Notes: generated from the letters alone by a model not told the origin. 64,000 nucleotides of DNA from Trebonia sp035294225 (GCA_035294225.1 DATGLH010000036.1:1-64000); one strand, 5' to 3'; positions 1 to 8,985 are shown, numbered from the stretch's first letter. Numbers and translations are program-made.

Positions 1-115
1 CGAAGTTCATCACGCCGCCGACCCCGAACTGGAGGTTCAGCCCCCAGCAGGCGATCGCGTTGACGCCGAGGTACACCAGGAGCGTCGCTATGTAGCTCTG
101 AATGGCCGGGCTCAC
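1..115 (-). CDS. livM: Branched-chain amino acid-type ABC permease LivM, N-terminal fragment
   Basis: This is the N-terminal 38 codons of a gene that continues beyond the left edge. The GTG start at 115 is preceded by GGGAGG six to seven bases upstream, and an ATG further upstream is in another frame that soon stops. The peptide begins VSPAIQSYIATLLVYLGVNA and continues with the NLQFGVGGVMNF segment shared by LivM/LivH permeases. It lies about 100 bp downstream of livH on the same strand, so it is the expected second permease of the importer. Substrate is unknown; the Liv family transports branched-chain amino acids, amides, urea and aromatic acids. Confidence 0.8.
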   Translation of the reverse strand, partial: MSPAIQSYIATLLVYLGVNAIACWGLNLQFGVGGVMNF

Positions 116-217
116 GCTCTGCCTCCCGCGCGCTTCCGGGGCGCCCGGAGACGCCGCTTTCCCTCGTCGCTCATGCCTCGCTCCTCAGTCCAGGCGGCGC
201 CGCGCCCCGCAGCGCGC

Positions 218-1108
218 TCACGCCGTTACCTCAGCTCGCATCTGGACCCGGCCGGACCGCAGGCCCTCGGGGCGGAACAGCAGGACGAGCACCAAGATGA
301 CGAAGGCGACCACGTCTTTGAGGTTGGGACTAACGATGGCCGCGAGTTCGCCCGCGATCCCGATGACGAGGGCGCCGAGTACGGCGCCGTAAGGCTCGCC
401 GACGCTCCCGAAGACCGCGGCCGCCACGATGAGCAGCAGGAAGCTGCCGCCCGTGGTGGAGTCGAACGTGCCCAGGTCCATCGCCAGGGCGACCCCGGCG
501 AGCCCAGCGAGCAGGCCGGACAGCAGCCACGCGGCGCTGACGATCCGGGATGTGGGGATACCGACGCTGCGGGCCAGCGCGGGATCGTCGGAGGTCGCGC
601 GCATCGCCTTGCCTAGCCGGGTGTACTGGAACAGCAGGTGCAGGCCCAGCAGGCTGGCGACAGCCAGCCCGATGATGGTGAGCTGCCTGGCGTCGAAGAC
701 CATGCCGAGGAAGCGGATAGACGACTCCGGCGGGAGCTGGTAGCTGTAGAAGTTCGCACCGCTCCAGATCTGGAGCACGTTCTTGAGGATGAACGACACC
801 GCGACGGTGACCATCACCATGGCGAACTGCGACGTGCCACGCCGCAGGAACGGCAGGAATACGCAGCGGCTGATCGCCAGGGACAGCAGCATGCCGCACA
901 CGCCGCCGGCCGCCATCGACAGCCACATGTCCCAGTGCAGCGCGGTGCGGGCGAGGTAGGCCGCGAAGGCGGCCACGGTCATCGTCTCGCCATAGGCGAG
1001 ATTGAACAGGTTCGTGACCCCGAACTGGATGGTGAAGCCAACCGCGCCTATCGCGAGGATAGACGCGGTCACCAGTCCGAAGCCGAGGCTGAGGACGATC
1101 TGGCTCAA
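218..1108 (-). CDS. livH: Branched-chain amino acid-type ABC transporter permease LivH
   Basis: A 296-residue integral membrane permease with about eight hydrophobic segments. The N-terminal FGVTNLFNLAYGE stretch and the central EPYGAVLGALVIGI region are typical of LivH. The start is a TTG at 1108 with AAGGAG seven bases upstream. It lies downstream of the binding-protein gene (ends at 1164) and upstream of livM, in the usual binding protein-LivH-LivM order; the ATPases LivG and LivF would be expected off the left edge. In the context of the catabolic genes to the right an aromatic or organic acid is a plausible substrate, but that is inference. Confidence 0.88.
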   Translation of the reverse strand: MSQIVLSLGFGLVTASILAIGAVGFTIQFGVTNLFNLAYGETMTVAAFAAYLARTALHWDMWLSMAAGGVCGMLLSLAISRCVFLPFLRRGTSQFAMVMVTVAVSFILKNVLQIWSGANFYSYQLPPESSIRFLGMVFDARQLTIIGLAVASLLGLHLLFQYTRLGKAMRATSDDPALARSVGIPTSRIVSAAWLLSGLLAGLAGVALAMDLGTFDSTTGGSFLLLIVAAAVFGSVGEPYGAVLGALVIGIAGELAAIVSPNLKDVVAFVILVLVLLFRPEGLRSGRVQMRAEVTA

Positions 1109-1163
1109 TCGGTGGCTCCTTCGCTGGCAGTGCGGCCGCTGGCAGTGCGGCGCGGGCCGACCC

Positions 1164-2474
1164 CTACTGCCCCGCGTTCTGCGGCAGGGCTTGGCCCATT
1201 ACCCAGCTGTGGGCGGTGGCGTTGTAGGTCCACTCGGCGTAGGGCCGGTTGGCGGTGTTGTACCGGTTGAAGACCATCGGCCCGGCTGCCCCGACGTACT
1301 GGATCGTCTTGCCTGCCTTGAGAGCCGCGACGCCCTGGGCGTAGGTGTTCACGACCGTGACGCCGCTGCCTGGCGCGGTGACCTTCGGAATGTACGTGAC
1401 GAACACCGACCCGTCGGTGGACTTGGCGGCGTCCATGGCCAGCGCGAACGCGATCACACCGTCATACCCGGCCGCGACGAAGGGGTTCTTCACCTGGAAC
1501 GGGTTAGCCTTGGCGGCGGTCATCGCGCTCTGGAAGGCCTTGAAGGCGGCGCCCGCCGACTGGAGCACCGGCGCGATCGTCGTGACGTACCTGCTCACGG
1601 TCGCGCCGCCGAGCGCGGGCACGACCGCGGCGGCCCAGTCGCCCTGGAGGGCGCGCTGCGTCACCACGAACGGGATGAGGGACCCGTGCTGCTGCCGGAG
1701 CTCGCTGAGGAAGGTGGCGGAGGTGCGGGCATCCATCTCGCCGACGATGGCCTGCGGGTGAGTGGCCAGCGCGGCCGCGACCTCGGTCTGGTAGGAAGAC
1801 TGGTCCGGGGCGATCGTCAGCTGCTTGAGGATCGTCCCGCCCAGCTTGGTGTAGCTCGCCTGGAAGGGAGCCGTTGTCGTCTGCGCCGACAGGTCGCTGG
1901 TGAAGACCTCGACGATCCTGGTATAGCCGAGGTGGTAGGCGGCGTAGGCAAGGGCGGGCGCCTGGGTGCTGTCGCTCGGGGTGAGGCGCCAGAAGTACTG
2001 CGACGTCTGCGTGTCATACCGCGGGTCGCCGACTGTGTTCATCTCCGGCGCCTTCGACTGTTCGAGCAGCGGAAGCACCGACGGGATGTCACCGCCGTCC
2101 GGCCCGACGACCATCACCAGGTGCGGTGCCGAAACCAGCATCCGGTTGGCCACCGGCACCGCGTCGGCCGGATCCCCCTTGGTGTCGTAGGCGGAGCAGG
2201 CAAGCGGGTGGCCCATGATGCCGCCCGCGGCGTTGATCTGCACGGCCGCCGCCTTGCACGCGACTTGCGCGTTCAGCCCGAAGAAGGCGTTCTGTCCGGT
2301 GAAAGCGTGCAATACGCCGGCCGTGACGGCGTACGTGCCCCCCGAACCCGCTGATGATCCGGTTGTGCCGGCGGATCCACTGCCGGAACCGCCCGGCGAA
2401 CACCCGGCGACGGCTATCGATGCGGCGGCGGCGACCCCGCAGGCCGCCAGCCAACGGGTCCTTGTATGCTTCAT
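1164..2474 (-). CDS. Liv-type ABC transporter substrate-binding lipoprotein
   Basis: A 436-residue secreted lipoprotein. The N-terminus has basic residues, a hydrophobic core and a lipobox AVAGC with Cys25, followed by a Ser/Gly-rich tether. The rest is a type I periplasmic-binding fold of the Peripla_BP_6/LivJ type, with AINQ-like AAVQINAAGGIMGHPL near residue 80 and a hinge region rich in VVGPDGG. It is the first gene of the livH-livM operon. The leader contains a palindromic element at 2551-2570 and resembles, nearly base for base over 30 bp, the leader of the second binding-protein gene at 8909. The ligand cannot be read from sequence. Confidence 0.88.
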   Translation of the reverse strand: MKHTRTRWLAACGVAAAASIAVAGCSPGGSGSGSAGTTGSSAGSGGTYAVTAGVLHAFTGQNAFFGLNAQVACKAAAVQINAAGGIMGHPLACSAYDTKGDPADAVPVANRMLVSAPHLVMVVGPDGGDIPSVLPLLEQSKAPEMNTVGDPRYDTQTSQYFWRLTPSDSTQAPALAYAAYHLGYTRIVEVFTSDLSAQTTTAPFQASYTKLGGTILKQLTIAPDQSSYQTEVAAALATHPQAIVGEMDARTSATFLSELRQQHGSLIPFVVTQRALQGDWAAAVVPALGGATVSRYVTTIAPVLQSAGAAFKAFQSAMTAAKANPFQVKNPFVAAGYDGVIAFALAMDAAKSTDGSVFVTYIPKVTAPGSGVTVVNTYAQGVAALKAGKTIQYVGAAGPMVFNRYNTANRPYAEWTYNATAHSWVMGQALPQNAGQ

Positions 2475-2550
2475 TGCCAGGGCCTCCGTCCACTTACGTC
2501 CCGCAATATCGCGTGGACGCTTGTGTTATACGTCGTTACGAAACGCCGAG

Positions 2551-2570
2551 GGCGAAGGCTTAGGCTTCGG
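2551..2570 (-). promoter_or_regulatory. Recurring palindromic element, site A (Liv binding-protein leader)
   Basis: On the minus strand the site reads CCGAAGCCTAAGCCTTCGCC, an imperfect palindrome. Its near edge is 77 bp from the start codon of the Liv binding protein. The same element sits at the identical distance from the ribose-type binding-protein gene (8986-9006). It is a candidate operator; no protein is known from sequence to bind it. Confidence 0.5.
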
Positions 2571-3182
2571 GAATCGCGCGACGCCGTGACCGTATCGTGT
2601 CTTGACCGGCCGCACCCGCGGACTGGCCGATTGTCAACAATTCCGGCGGAGTCGGCAGAGGAGGCACGCATCCCAGGCCACGGCAGCTAGCCGGCGAATG
2701 AATGTAAAACCGCATGCGTTAGTGCGCCGGCAATGGAGAAAGGGCTTGTCGCTGCTGTCCGGCCCGCGGGTGTCCGGTTTCTTCCTGGCTGGCCGCGGCC
2801 TTATATCCATGGCCGTGCAACGGCGGGAAACACGCCGGCGGCGGCGTGCCGTTCCGCCGGCGGCGACGGCGGTTCCGGTCGGCCCACAGCCGCCGGCACG
2901 ATCGCTTTCATAGCAATATAAAGATGTCACGATAAAACGCGAATATCATCGTTGCCGCCAGTGAGCATTTCAGGCGGCCTGTCCCCGCGTACGACTGGTT
3001 TGAAGCGCATGAAGCCGGGTCCGGGAACGTCGTTCAGCCGTCCGTCCTGGCAGGGCTCGCATAGCCCAGCACGACAGCGGGCGCGGGTTCCAGTGGCTCT
3101 CACCAGCCCTTGCCGGCCGAGCGGCCGTGATTGGCGCCCCATTGCGTGTTAGGCCTCGGTCACCGCCCGGCCGCCGGCGCGG

Positions 3183-3256
3183 AACTCCGTGACCGGAGAT
3201 CCGCCCCGGCCACGGGCCCAACTCCGTGACCGGAGATCCGCCCAGGCCGCGGGCCC
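3183..3256. repeat. Two-copy 37-bp direct repeat with an internal inverted repeat
   Basis: Units at 3183-3219 and 3220-3256 differ at only a few positions. Each starts AACTCCGTGACCGGAGATCC and contains the perfect inverted repeat CTCCG-TGAC-CGGAG. It lies about 100 bp downstream of the broken monooxygenase. It could be a pair of hairpins or operators; function unknown. Confidence 0.6.
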
Positions 3257-3352
3257 AGCGTATTCATGCTCCCTGGAGCCCGGCTTAGCCCGGACCGCTT
3301 ACCTGTCCGGGCACGGTCAGGCCCCTGCCCGCATGGGCCGTCCACTAGGTCT

Positions 3353-4612
3353 TCACTCCCGGCACAAGCCGAGAACGGCCTCGTAGACGCGGCCGGGATC
3401 TTCCTGCATGACCGACCGCACCCGCAGGCCGGCCGGAGCGAGCCCGTTGCCAGGCACGCGGACGGCGGCCCGCATGGCCGCGTTGCGCGCCTGGCGCACA
3501 CCTGGCGCAACCAGCCGGTCGCTGACGAACGCCACGGCCGATGACATGCGCTGCACGCGGGTCGCCGCCGGGCGGCGCCGCGCCTCGTAGCGCGCCAGCC
3601 CCGCCGTCACCGGATCGCCCCGCCCGGCCGCGCCGGCGAGCTCGCAGACCAGCACGGCCGCGTCCAGCAGCGTGCTGTTGGCGCCCTGGCCCAGGTGCGG
3701 GGGCATGGCATGGGCGGCGTCGCCGAGCAGCACCAGCCGCCCGTCCACCCAGCGGCGGCAGGTCACCACGTCGATCTCGTTCACCAGCAGCTGGTCGAAA
3801 CTGCTGAGCCCGGCAAGCGCCTGGGCCGCCTGGGGCAGCGCTTCCCCTCACAGCCGCGACACCGCCGCCAGGTCCCTGCGCCGCAGCGCCGCGCGTACCG
3901 GCCGCGCTCCCGCAGCCAGTGACATGTACGTCCGGCCGCCTGCGCCACGGCCGGCGATCGTCGTCCCCAGGCGTGTCCAGCGTTCCCCGTAGCTGCCCCG
4001 GGCCGCGTCGTCCTTCCCTGAGCCGAACGGATCTCCAGGCGCCATCAGCCGGATGACGGCCAGCGGCTTCCGCCGCATGCGGGCACCGAAATTTCCGTGC
4101 GCCCGGACCGTCGAGCGCACCCCGTCCGCCCCGATCACCACATCCGCCGACAACTCCCCGCTGGAACCGCTCGCCCGGAACCGCACGGTCCCCGTCCGCG
4201 TCGCCCCGGTAACCTCACAGCCGTACCGCGTCTCGATCCGCGGCTCGTCCAGCATCGCGTCCTTCAGCGCCCCGCACAGCACGCCCCGCGCCACCGCCAG
4301 CCCGTGATCTAGTCCATGGCCCCAGTCCCGGATCCGCGCCCGGGCCAGCGGCGTGCCGTCTTCCAGCACCGTCGTCGTCTCGCGGACGATCCGCCCGTGC
4401 GGGCGCAGCACGTCCGCCAGGCCCAGCCCGTACAGCACCGCCAGCCCGTTCGGAGCCAGCACGTACCCGCCGCCCGCCGCGCCGTACTCCGCGACCCGCT
4501 CAAGCAGCACCACCTGGGCACCCGCCCGCGCCAGCAGGAGGGCGGCGGCGGGGCCGCCCACGCCCCCGCCGGCCACCGTCACGCGCAGGCCGCTCAAGCG
4601 CTCCGAAGACAT
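3353..4612 (-). pseudogene. FAD-dependent aromatic-ring monooxygenase interrupted by one in-frame TGA
   Basis: Two halves of one FAD monooxygenase lie in the same frame, separated only by TGA at 3850-3848. The N-terminal part (ATG at 4612 after GGGAGG) has the dinucleotide motif VAGGGVGGPAAALLLARAG, the DG segment VVIGADGVRSTVR, and about 254 residues. The C-terminal part resumes directly after the stop and carries the second FAD motif LVLLGDAAHAMPPHLGQGAN. Joined, the protein would be about 420 residues, normal for the salicylate-hydroxylase/PHBH-like group that hydroxylates aromatic rings with NAD(P)H and O2. A GTG at 3784 could restart translation but would lack the FAD fold. A nonsense mutation (CGA to TGA is the simplest) is the likely cause; sequencing error is possible. 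Confidence 0.82.
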
Positions 4613-4674
4613 AGCCACCTCCCGATGCCCAGGGCTGGCGCCCGGCGAGACGCGCCCGGCGAGTCAACAGTGCT

Positions 4675-4684
4675 GTAGCGCTAC
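4675..4684. promoter_or_regulatory. Short perfect palindrome upstream of the monooxygenase
   Basis: GTAGCGCTAC is a perfect 10-bp palindrome about 60 bp before the monooxygenase start, where a repressor site would be expected. It is short, so chance is a fair alternative. Confidence 0.3.
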
Positions 4685-4785
4685 GTCACAGTCCATGGCC
4701 AGGCGTGCAACGTTAGCGTTCGGCCCTGCCCGCGGACTCCGGGGCGTGATGACAGCGGTCGCACAGCCGGGAAGGACGTGATGCG

Positions 4786-4905
4786 ATGCGCGCTGTCATG
4801 GTGGCTAGGGCCCGGCGGCCCTGAGGTGCTCGCCGTGGAAGAACGCCCCGCCCCCGTCGCGGGCCGCGGCCGGCTCGCGGTCGGGGCAACGGCAGCTTCT
4901 TCTCA
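4786..4905 (+). pseudogene. Remnant of a zinc-type alcohol dehydrogenase/quinone oxidoreductase start
   Basis: An ATG at 4786 with GGAAGG upstream opens MRAVMVARARRP and then stops at TGA. In the neighbouring frame the sequence continues GPGGPEVLAVEERPAPVAGR. Together these match the well-known beginning of NADPH:quinone oxidoreductases (MRAV...GGPEVL...E.P.P). The rest of the roughly 320-residue family is absent. It therefore looks like a frameshifted and truncated gene, divergent from the interrupted monooxygenase next to it. The right boundary is approximate. Confidence 0.55.
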
Positions 4906-5003
4906 GGAAAGGACGGCCTCGGCGCACCGCGCCGCCGGCCGCGCTCATTGTCGACCCGGAAGGCCGCCGTACGGCAGGCAGGCTGCCCTGCTCCCATCGC
5001 GCG

Positions 5004-5037
5004 GCCGGAGCCGGCGGGCCCGCCCGCCGGCTCCGGC
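5004..5037 (-). terminator. Strong GC hairpin downstream of the sugar ABC operon
   Basis: A 15-bp perfect stem (left arm GCCGGAGCCGGCGGG at 5004-5018, right arm 5023-5037) closes a 4-base loop. It lies 30 bp past the stop codon of the ribose-type permease. There is no clear U-tract, as is common in actinomycetes, so it may act as a terminator or an mRNA-stabilising 3' structure. Confidence 0.55.
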
Positions 5038-5067
5038 TCCCGCCGGCTCCGGCTCCGGCCGTCCCGG

Positions 5068-6093
5068 CTAGGAACTTCGGCGGCGCAGCAGGGTGGAGAT
5101 GGTGACCGCCACGACGAGGACGCCGCCGTAGAACACGTCGGACACCCATTGCTGGAGGCCCAGGTCGTTGAGCCCGAGGATCCCCGTTTCCAGGAAGTAG
5201 ATGCCGATCCAGGTGCCGATCGGGTTGAACCGGCCCGGCTGGAAGATCGCGGTGCCGAGGAAGACCGCGGCGAAGACCGGCAGCAGGTACGAGTTGGAGG
5301 ACTCCGGGTTGTAGCTGCCCAGGGTAGCGACGGTGATGACGGCGCCGATCCCGCTCAGGGCGCCGGCTGCGACATAGGAGCCGAAGCGGATCCGGTTGAC
5401 CCGCACACCGGACAGCCGGCTGACCTCGCGGCTGGCGCCGACGAACCGCATATGCCGGCCGAGCGGGGTAAACGCGAGGATGTAGCCGAATCCGAGGACA
5501 AGGATTATGCCGTAGTAGAACGAGATGTACAGTCCGCCGACCGTGAAGGTGCCGATCTTCTCGAAGCCGGAGGGCTGGAGGACCACGGTGTTCAGGTCGG
5601 ACATCCACAGGGCCAGGCCCGTCAGCAGCGTGCCCATGCCCAGCGTCACCACGATCGTGTTCACTCCGAGCACGACCACGAGCAAGGCGTTGACCGCACC
5701 GCACGCGGTCGCGCCGACGACGGCCACGACCGCCGCGGGCCACACCCCCCAGTGGTGGTTGGCGACGAGCACCGGCAGGATCGTCGCCCCGAATCCGAAC
5801 ACCGACGGGACGGACAGGTCGACGAACTCGCCCACGATGATCGTGCACAGCAGCGCCATGGTCATGAAGACGAGCGCGTACTGGCCGGTGAAGATCGAGG
5901 TGAACGTCGAGCCGGTCATGAACACCCCGGGCTCGGCCAGCCAGTAGATGACGATCATGACGGCCCAGACACCGATCACCGCGTACCGCGACGCGAAGTG
6001 CCGGGCCTCGAAACCCGGCCCCGCTTTCGATGCCGGCGCCGACGGCGGCGCGACGCCGGACACGTCGCGCTGCCCCTGCCGGGCGGCGTCCAT
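5068..6093 (-). CDS. Ribose-type sugar ABC transporter permease
   Basis: A polytopic permease of the RbsC family, about 341 residues from the ATG at 6093. This ATG overlaps the stop codon of the ATPase gene (TGATG), which argues for it over a GTG four codons upstream. Features include the LGVNTIVVTLGMGTLLTGLALW segment and PLGRHMRFVGASREVSRLSGVRV, the loop that contacts the ATPase. It is the last gene of a binding protein-ATPase-permease operon. RbsC-type systems import pentoses, inositol, autoinducer-2 or other polyols; here the substrate is unknown. Confidence 0.87.
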   Translation of the reverse strand: MDAARQGQRDVSGVAPPSAPASKAGPGFEARHFASRYAVIGVWAVMIVIYWLAEPGVFMTGSTFTSIFTGQYALVFMTMALLCTIIVGEFVDLSVPSVFGFGATILPVLVANHHWGVWPAAVVAVVGATACGAVNALLVVVLGVNTIVVTLGMGTLLTGLALWMSDLNTVVLQPSGFEKIGTFTVGGLYISFYYGIILVLGFGYILAFTPLGRHMRFVGASREVSRLSGVRVNRIRFGSYVAAGALSGIGAVITVATLGSYNPESSNSYLLPVFAAVFLGTAIFQPGRFNPIGTWIGIYFLETGILGLNDLGLQQWVSDVFYGGVLVVAVTISTLLRRRSS

Positions 6094-7673
6094 CAACCGA
6101 CCCACCTCTTCCCTTGTTGCTTTTCCTGCGGCACGCCGAACGTGGCACGGATGATGCCGTCCTGGTCAAGTTCTCCGCTCAGCTCGCCGGCCACCTCGCC
6201 GTTGCGGAAGACGAGCACCCGGTCGCAGAGCACCGCCAGGTCCGCCGCGTCGATCGAGGCGATGAGCACGCCGCAGCCGTCCTTGGCCGCTTCCCTGATC
6301 GCGTCGATGATGTCGTGCCTGGCCCCGACGTCGACCGCCTGGGTGGGTTCGCGCAGCACGAGCAGGTTCGGCCTGCCTGCCAGCCACTTCGCCAGCACGA
6401 CCTTCTGCTGGTTGCCGCCGCTGAGCGTGCCGACGGGGGCGTCGGGGCGCGGCGGCCTGATGTCCAGCTTGGCGATCATGGTCTTCGCCTCTTCGGCTTG
6501 CCAGGCACTGCCGGTGCGCAGCCGGCTGCCCTTGCTGCGGACCCGGGGCAGCGTCATGTTCTCCGCGACCGTCATCTCCGCCGCGAGCCCCTCCTCAAGC
6601 CGGCGTTCCGGAACGTAACCGACCCCCGCGCCGACGAAATCCTCGGTGGAGGCGCGGCGGGCGCTGAGCGAGAGGGTCCGGGCGCCCACGGTCAGTTCCC
6701 CCGCCTCGGCGCGCCGGGCTCCGCCGAGCACCTCGGCCACCTCCTCGAAGCCGCATCCCATCAGGCCGGTGAGGCCGACGATCTCCCCGCGCCTGACGGC
6801 GAGGTCCAGTCCGCGCACCTGCCCGACGCACAGGCCGCGCACCGAGGCGGAGACATCGTCTCGCGCGTGGCTGTCCACCCGGCTGTGCGTGACCAGGTGG
6901 CGTCCGAGCATCAGCCTGGTCAGACCCGCCTCGTCGATGTCACGGGTCGGGATCCCGGTCTCCACGACCTGCCCGTCGCGCAGCACCGTGACCCGGTCGG
7001 TCGCCTCGACGATCTCCTCCAGCCGGTGCGAGATCAGCAGGACGGACGCGCCGCCGTCGGTGAGCGACCGCACGAGCTCGAAGAACCGGCCCCGGGCCGA
7101 TTTCCCGAGCGCCCGCGTGGACTCGTCGAAAATGATGAGGCCGCCGCCCGGGCGATGGTCCTGCACTGCCCGGGCGATCGCGACCGTCGCGCGGTCCTCC
7201 GCCGTGAGGGTCCCGGCTAGCGCGCTCACGTCGATGGCCCGGCCCAGCCTGGCCAGCGCCGCCGCTACCGACTCCCGCTCGGCGCGGCTGTTGATCTTGC
7301 GGAACGGGCCGCGCGCCTGGTACCGCCCGAGCCGGACGTTCTCCCAGACGGTGCGGTCGTCCACCAGCCCGAGGTTCTGGTGGACGACAGACACTCCCGC
7401 CTCTCGCTGCTCCATCGGCCGGACGGGCGTCCGCAGGCGCCTGCCGTCCACCGCGATGGAACCGCCGGGATCGGGCGTGTACACGCCGGTGAGGATCTTG
7501 ACGAGCGTGGATTTCCCGCACCCGTTCTGTCCCACCAGGCCGTGCAGCTCCCCGGGGGCGACGCTCAGCTTGATGTCGCGCAGCACCCGCGCGGACCCGA
7601 AGGTCTTCGACAGGTGAGCGACTTCCAGCCGGTGCTGCGGCCCGCCCGGTCCCCCGGCTTGCGAGATGGTCAC
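6093..7673 (-). CDS. Ribose-type sugar ABC transporter ATP-binding protein (two ABC domains)
   Basis: A 526-residue protein with two fused ABC domains as in RbsA/XylG/MglA. The first domain has Walker A GQNGCGKST near residue 50 and a degenerate signature region followed by FDESTRALGKSAR instead of the usual DEPTAAL. The second has the customary weak Walker A (GLTGLMGCGFEEV), a good LSGGNQQKVVLAKWL signature and a Walker B reading LLVLREPTQAVDVGA, with Arg where Asp is usual. Such asymmetry is known in this family, but the Asp-to-Arg change is notable. It sits between the binding-protein and permease genes and overlaps the latter by the stop/start. Confidence 0.87.
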   Translation of the reverse strand: MTISQAGGPGGPQHRLEVAHLSKTFGSARVLRDIKLSVAPGELHGLVGQNGCGKSTLVKILTGVYTPDPGGSIAVDGRRLRTPVRPMEQREAGVSVVHQNLGLVDDRTVWENVRLGRYQARGPFRKINSRAERESVAAALARLGRAIDVSALAGTLTAEDRATVAIARAVQDHRPGGGLIIFDESTRALGKSARGRFFELVRSLTDGGASVLLISHRLEEIVEATDRVTVLRDGQVVETGIPTRDIDEAGLTRLMLGRHLVTHSRVDSHARDDVSASVRGLCVGQVRGLDLAVRRGEIVGLTGLMGCGFEEVAEVLGGARRAEAGELTVGARTLSLSARRASTEDFVGAGVGYVPERRLEEGLAAEMTVAENMTLPRVRSKGSRLRTGSAWQAEEAKTMIAKLDIRPPRPDAPVGTLSGGNQQKVVLAKWLAGRPNLLVLREPTQAVDVGARHDIIDAIREAAKDGCGVLIASIDAADLAVLCDRVLVFRNGEVAGELSGELDQDGIIRATFGVPQEKQQGKRWVG

Positions 7674-7697
7674 GCTAGCGGCCTTTCCTTATCAGAA

Positions 7698-8909
7698 TCA
7701 GACGCCCCAGAGCTTTTCGAACTCGGCCTGGTAGGAATCGTTACCGAACCAGGCGCCCGAAGCCTGAGCCGCCGATGTTACCTGGATGGAGCCGATGTTC
7801 GCGGAATCGAACAGCCGGGACGGGAAGGTCTCGGTGACCGGGCCGGACTTGGTCATCATGCGCAGGATCTCGTCGGTGAGCGCCCAGCCGGCGTACGCCT
7901 GGTCAACGGCGACGACGGCCTTCACGAGCTGACCGCTCTTGAGCAGGCCCAGGCCGTTGACCGAACCGCCCGCGACCGCGATCCCGACGCTGGACGCCTT
8001 GCCGGCCGCCTGGATACCGGACACCGTGTCCTGGAGGCTGTCCTCGAACTCGGTGTAGTAGTACTGGGCGCCCGGGTCGGTCTGCACGTTGGACGTCACC
8101 GATGCCGTGATCTGCTGGTCGGACATCGACGCGGTGATCGGCTTCACGACGATGTGACAGCCCGGGCAGTACCGCTTGAAGATGGGCAGCGCGTTCTGCA
8201 CATAGGCGATGGACGACGGAGAGTCCTCTTCTTCGCCGATGATCGCGTTGGCCTTGCCACCGGAGTTGGCGATCAGCCACCAGGCGATCTGGCTGGGCTG
8301 GTTGACCACGCCTTCCACGTAGGCCACCTGGTTGGTGCTCTGCGCGCCCTGGCTGTACTGGTCGGCGATGATGATCGGGATGCCCTTGTTCTTCGCCGCG
8401 TTGAGCGCGTTGTTCACCATGCCGTAGGGGATGGCGTCCAAGACGATGCCAGCGGCGCTGGCGCCCTGGGCCTGGCTGACGCACGAGGCGATCGCGGTCG
8501 GGGTGCCCTGGCCGTCGCACTCCTGGAACTTCAGGCCGGCCTTGGCCAGCGCCGTCTTCATGGTCGCCGCGGTGACGACGAAGCCGGGGATGTGCGCGTC
8601 GAGCGGAATGTAGTAAACCGTCCGGCCCTTGAACCTGGGCACGCCGGGCACGCTCGCGGTCGGCACCGGGTAGTGGTTCGTCATGGCTTCGAACTGGCTG
8701 ACCATCTTCTGGGCCTGGGCAAGGCCCGGGCTTGCGGCGCCGCCGGCGCTGCCGCCCGGAGCGGCGCTCGTGGCCGAGGTGCCCGCGCCCGAGCCTGAAC
8801 TGCTGCTGCCCGAGCTTGAACTGCTGCTGCCTGAGCTGCACGCGGCCAGCAGCGCCGCCGCGGCGATCGCCGCGCCCGGCGTCAGCCAGCCCTTCCATCT
8901 ATGCGTCAT
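7698..8909 (-). CDS. Ribose-type sugar ABC transporter substrate-binding lipoprotein
   Basis: A 403-residue lipoprotein from the ATG at 8909; an upstream in-frame start would place 23 unlikely residues before the signal peptide. The lipobox is LLAAC with Cys24, followed by a long Ser/Gly tether. The mature part is a Peripla_BP_4-type fold, with repeated segments such as GIPIIIADQYSQG and the inter-domain region around SVGIAVAGGSVNGLGLL. It heads the operon with the ATPase and permease. Its leader carries the strongest copy of the recurring palindrome (8986-9006), which lies inside the end of the upstream monooxygenase gene. Confidence 0.87.
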   Translation of the reverse strand: MTHRWKGWLTPGAAIAAAALLAACSSGSSSSSSGSSSSGSGAGTSATSAAPGGSAGGAASPGLAQAQKMVSQFEAMTNHYPVPTASVPGVPRFKGRTVYYIPLDAHIPGFVVTAATMKTALAKAGLKFQECDGQGTPTAIASCVSQAQGASAAGIVLDAIPYGMVNNALNAAKNKGIPIIIADQYSQGAQSTNQVAYVEGVVNQPSQIAWWLIANSGGKANAIIGEEEDSPSSIAYVQNALPIFKRYCPGCHIVVKPITASMSDQQITASVTSNVQTDPGAQYYYTEFEDSLQDTVSGIQAAGKASSVGIAVAGGSVNGLGLLKSGQLVKAVVAVDQAYAGWALTDEILRMMTKSGPVTETFPSRLFDSANIGSIQVTSAAQASGAWFGNDSYQAEFEKLWGV

Positions 8910-8985
8910 TGCCTTATAGCCTCCATCACACCGGTCACGACACGTCCGTGAACGGTTGTTTTCTACTCCGTTGCGCAAGCCCGGT

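Larger units (their letters stand above)
2475..3352. other. Long intergenic region without a convincing gene
   Basis: About 880 bases lie between the Liv binding-protein gene and the interrupted monooxygenase. Short reading frames here lack codon bias, recognisable domains and good start sites. The stretch at about 2905-2960 is distinctly AT-richer than its surroundings and could hold a promoter or be an insertion scar. The only clear structures are the palindrome at 2551-2570 and the 37-bp direct repeat at 3183-3256. Confidence 0.6.

Noticed and set aside
3848..3850. Selenocysteine codon in the monooxygenase
   Set aside because: The family has no Cys or Sec at this position, no SECIS-like hairpin was recognised after the TGA, and a simple nonsense mutation explains it.
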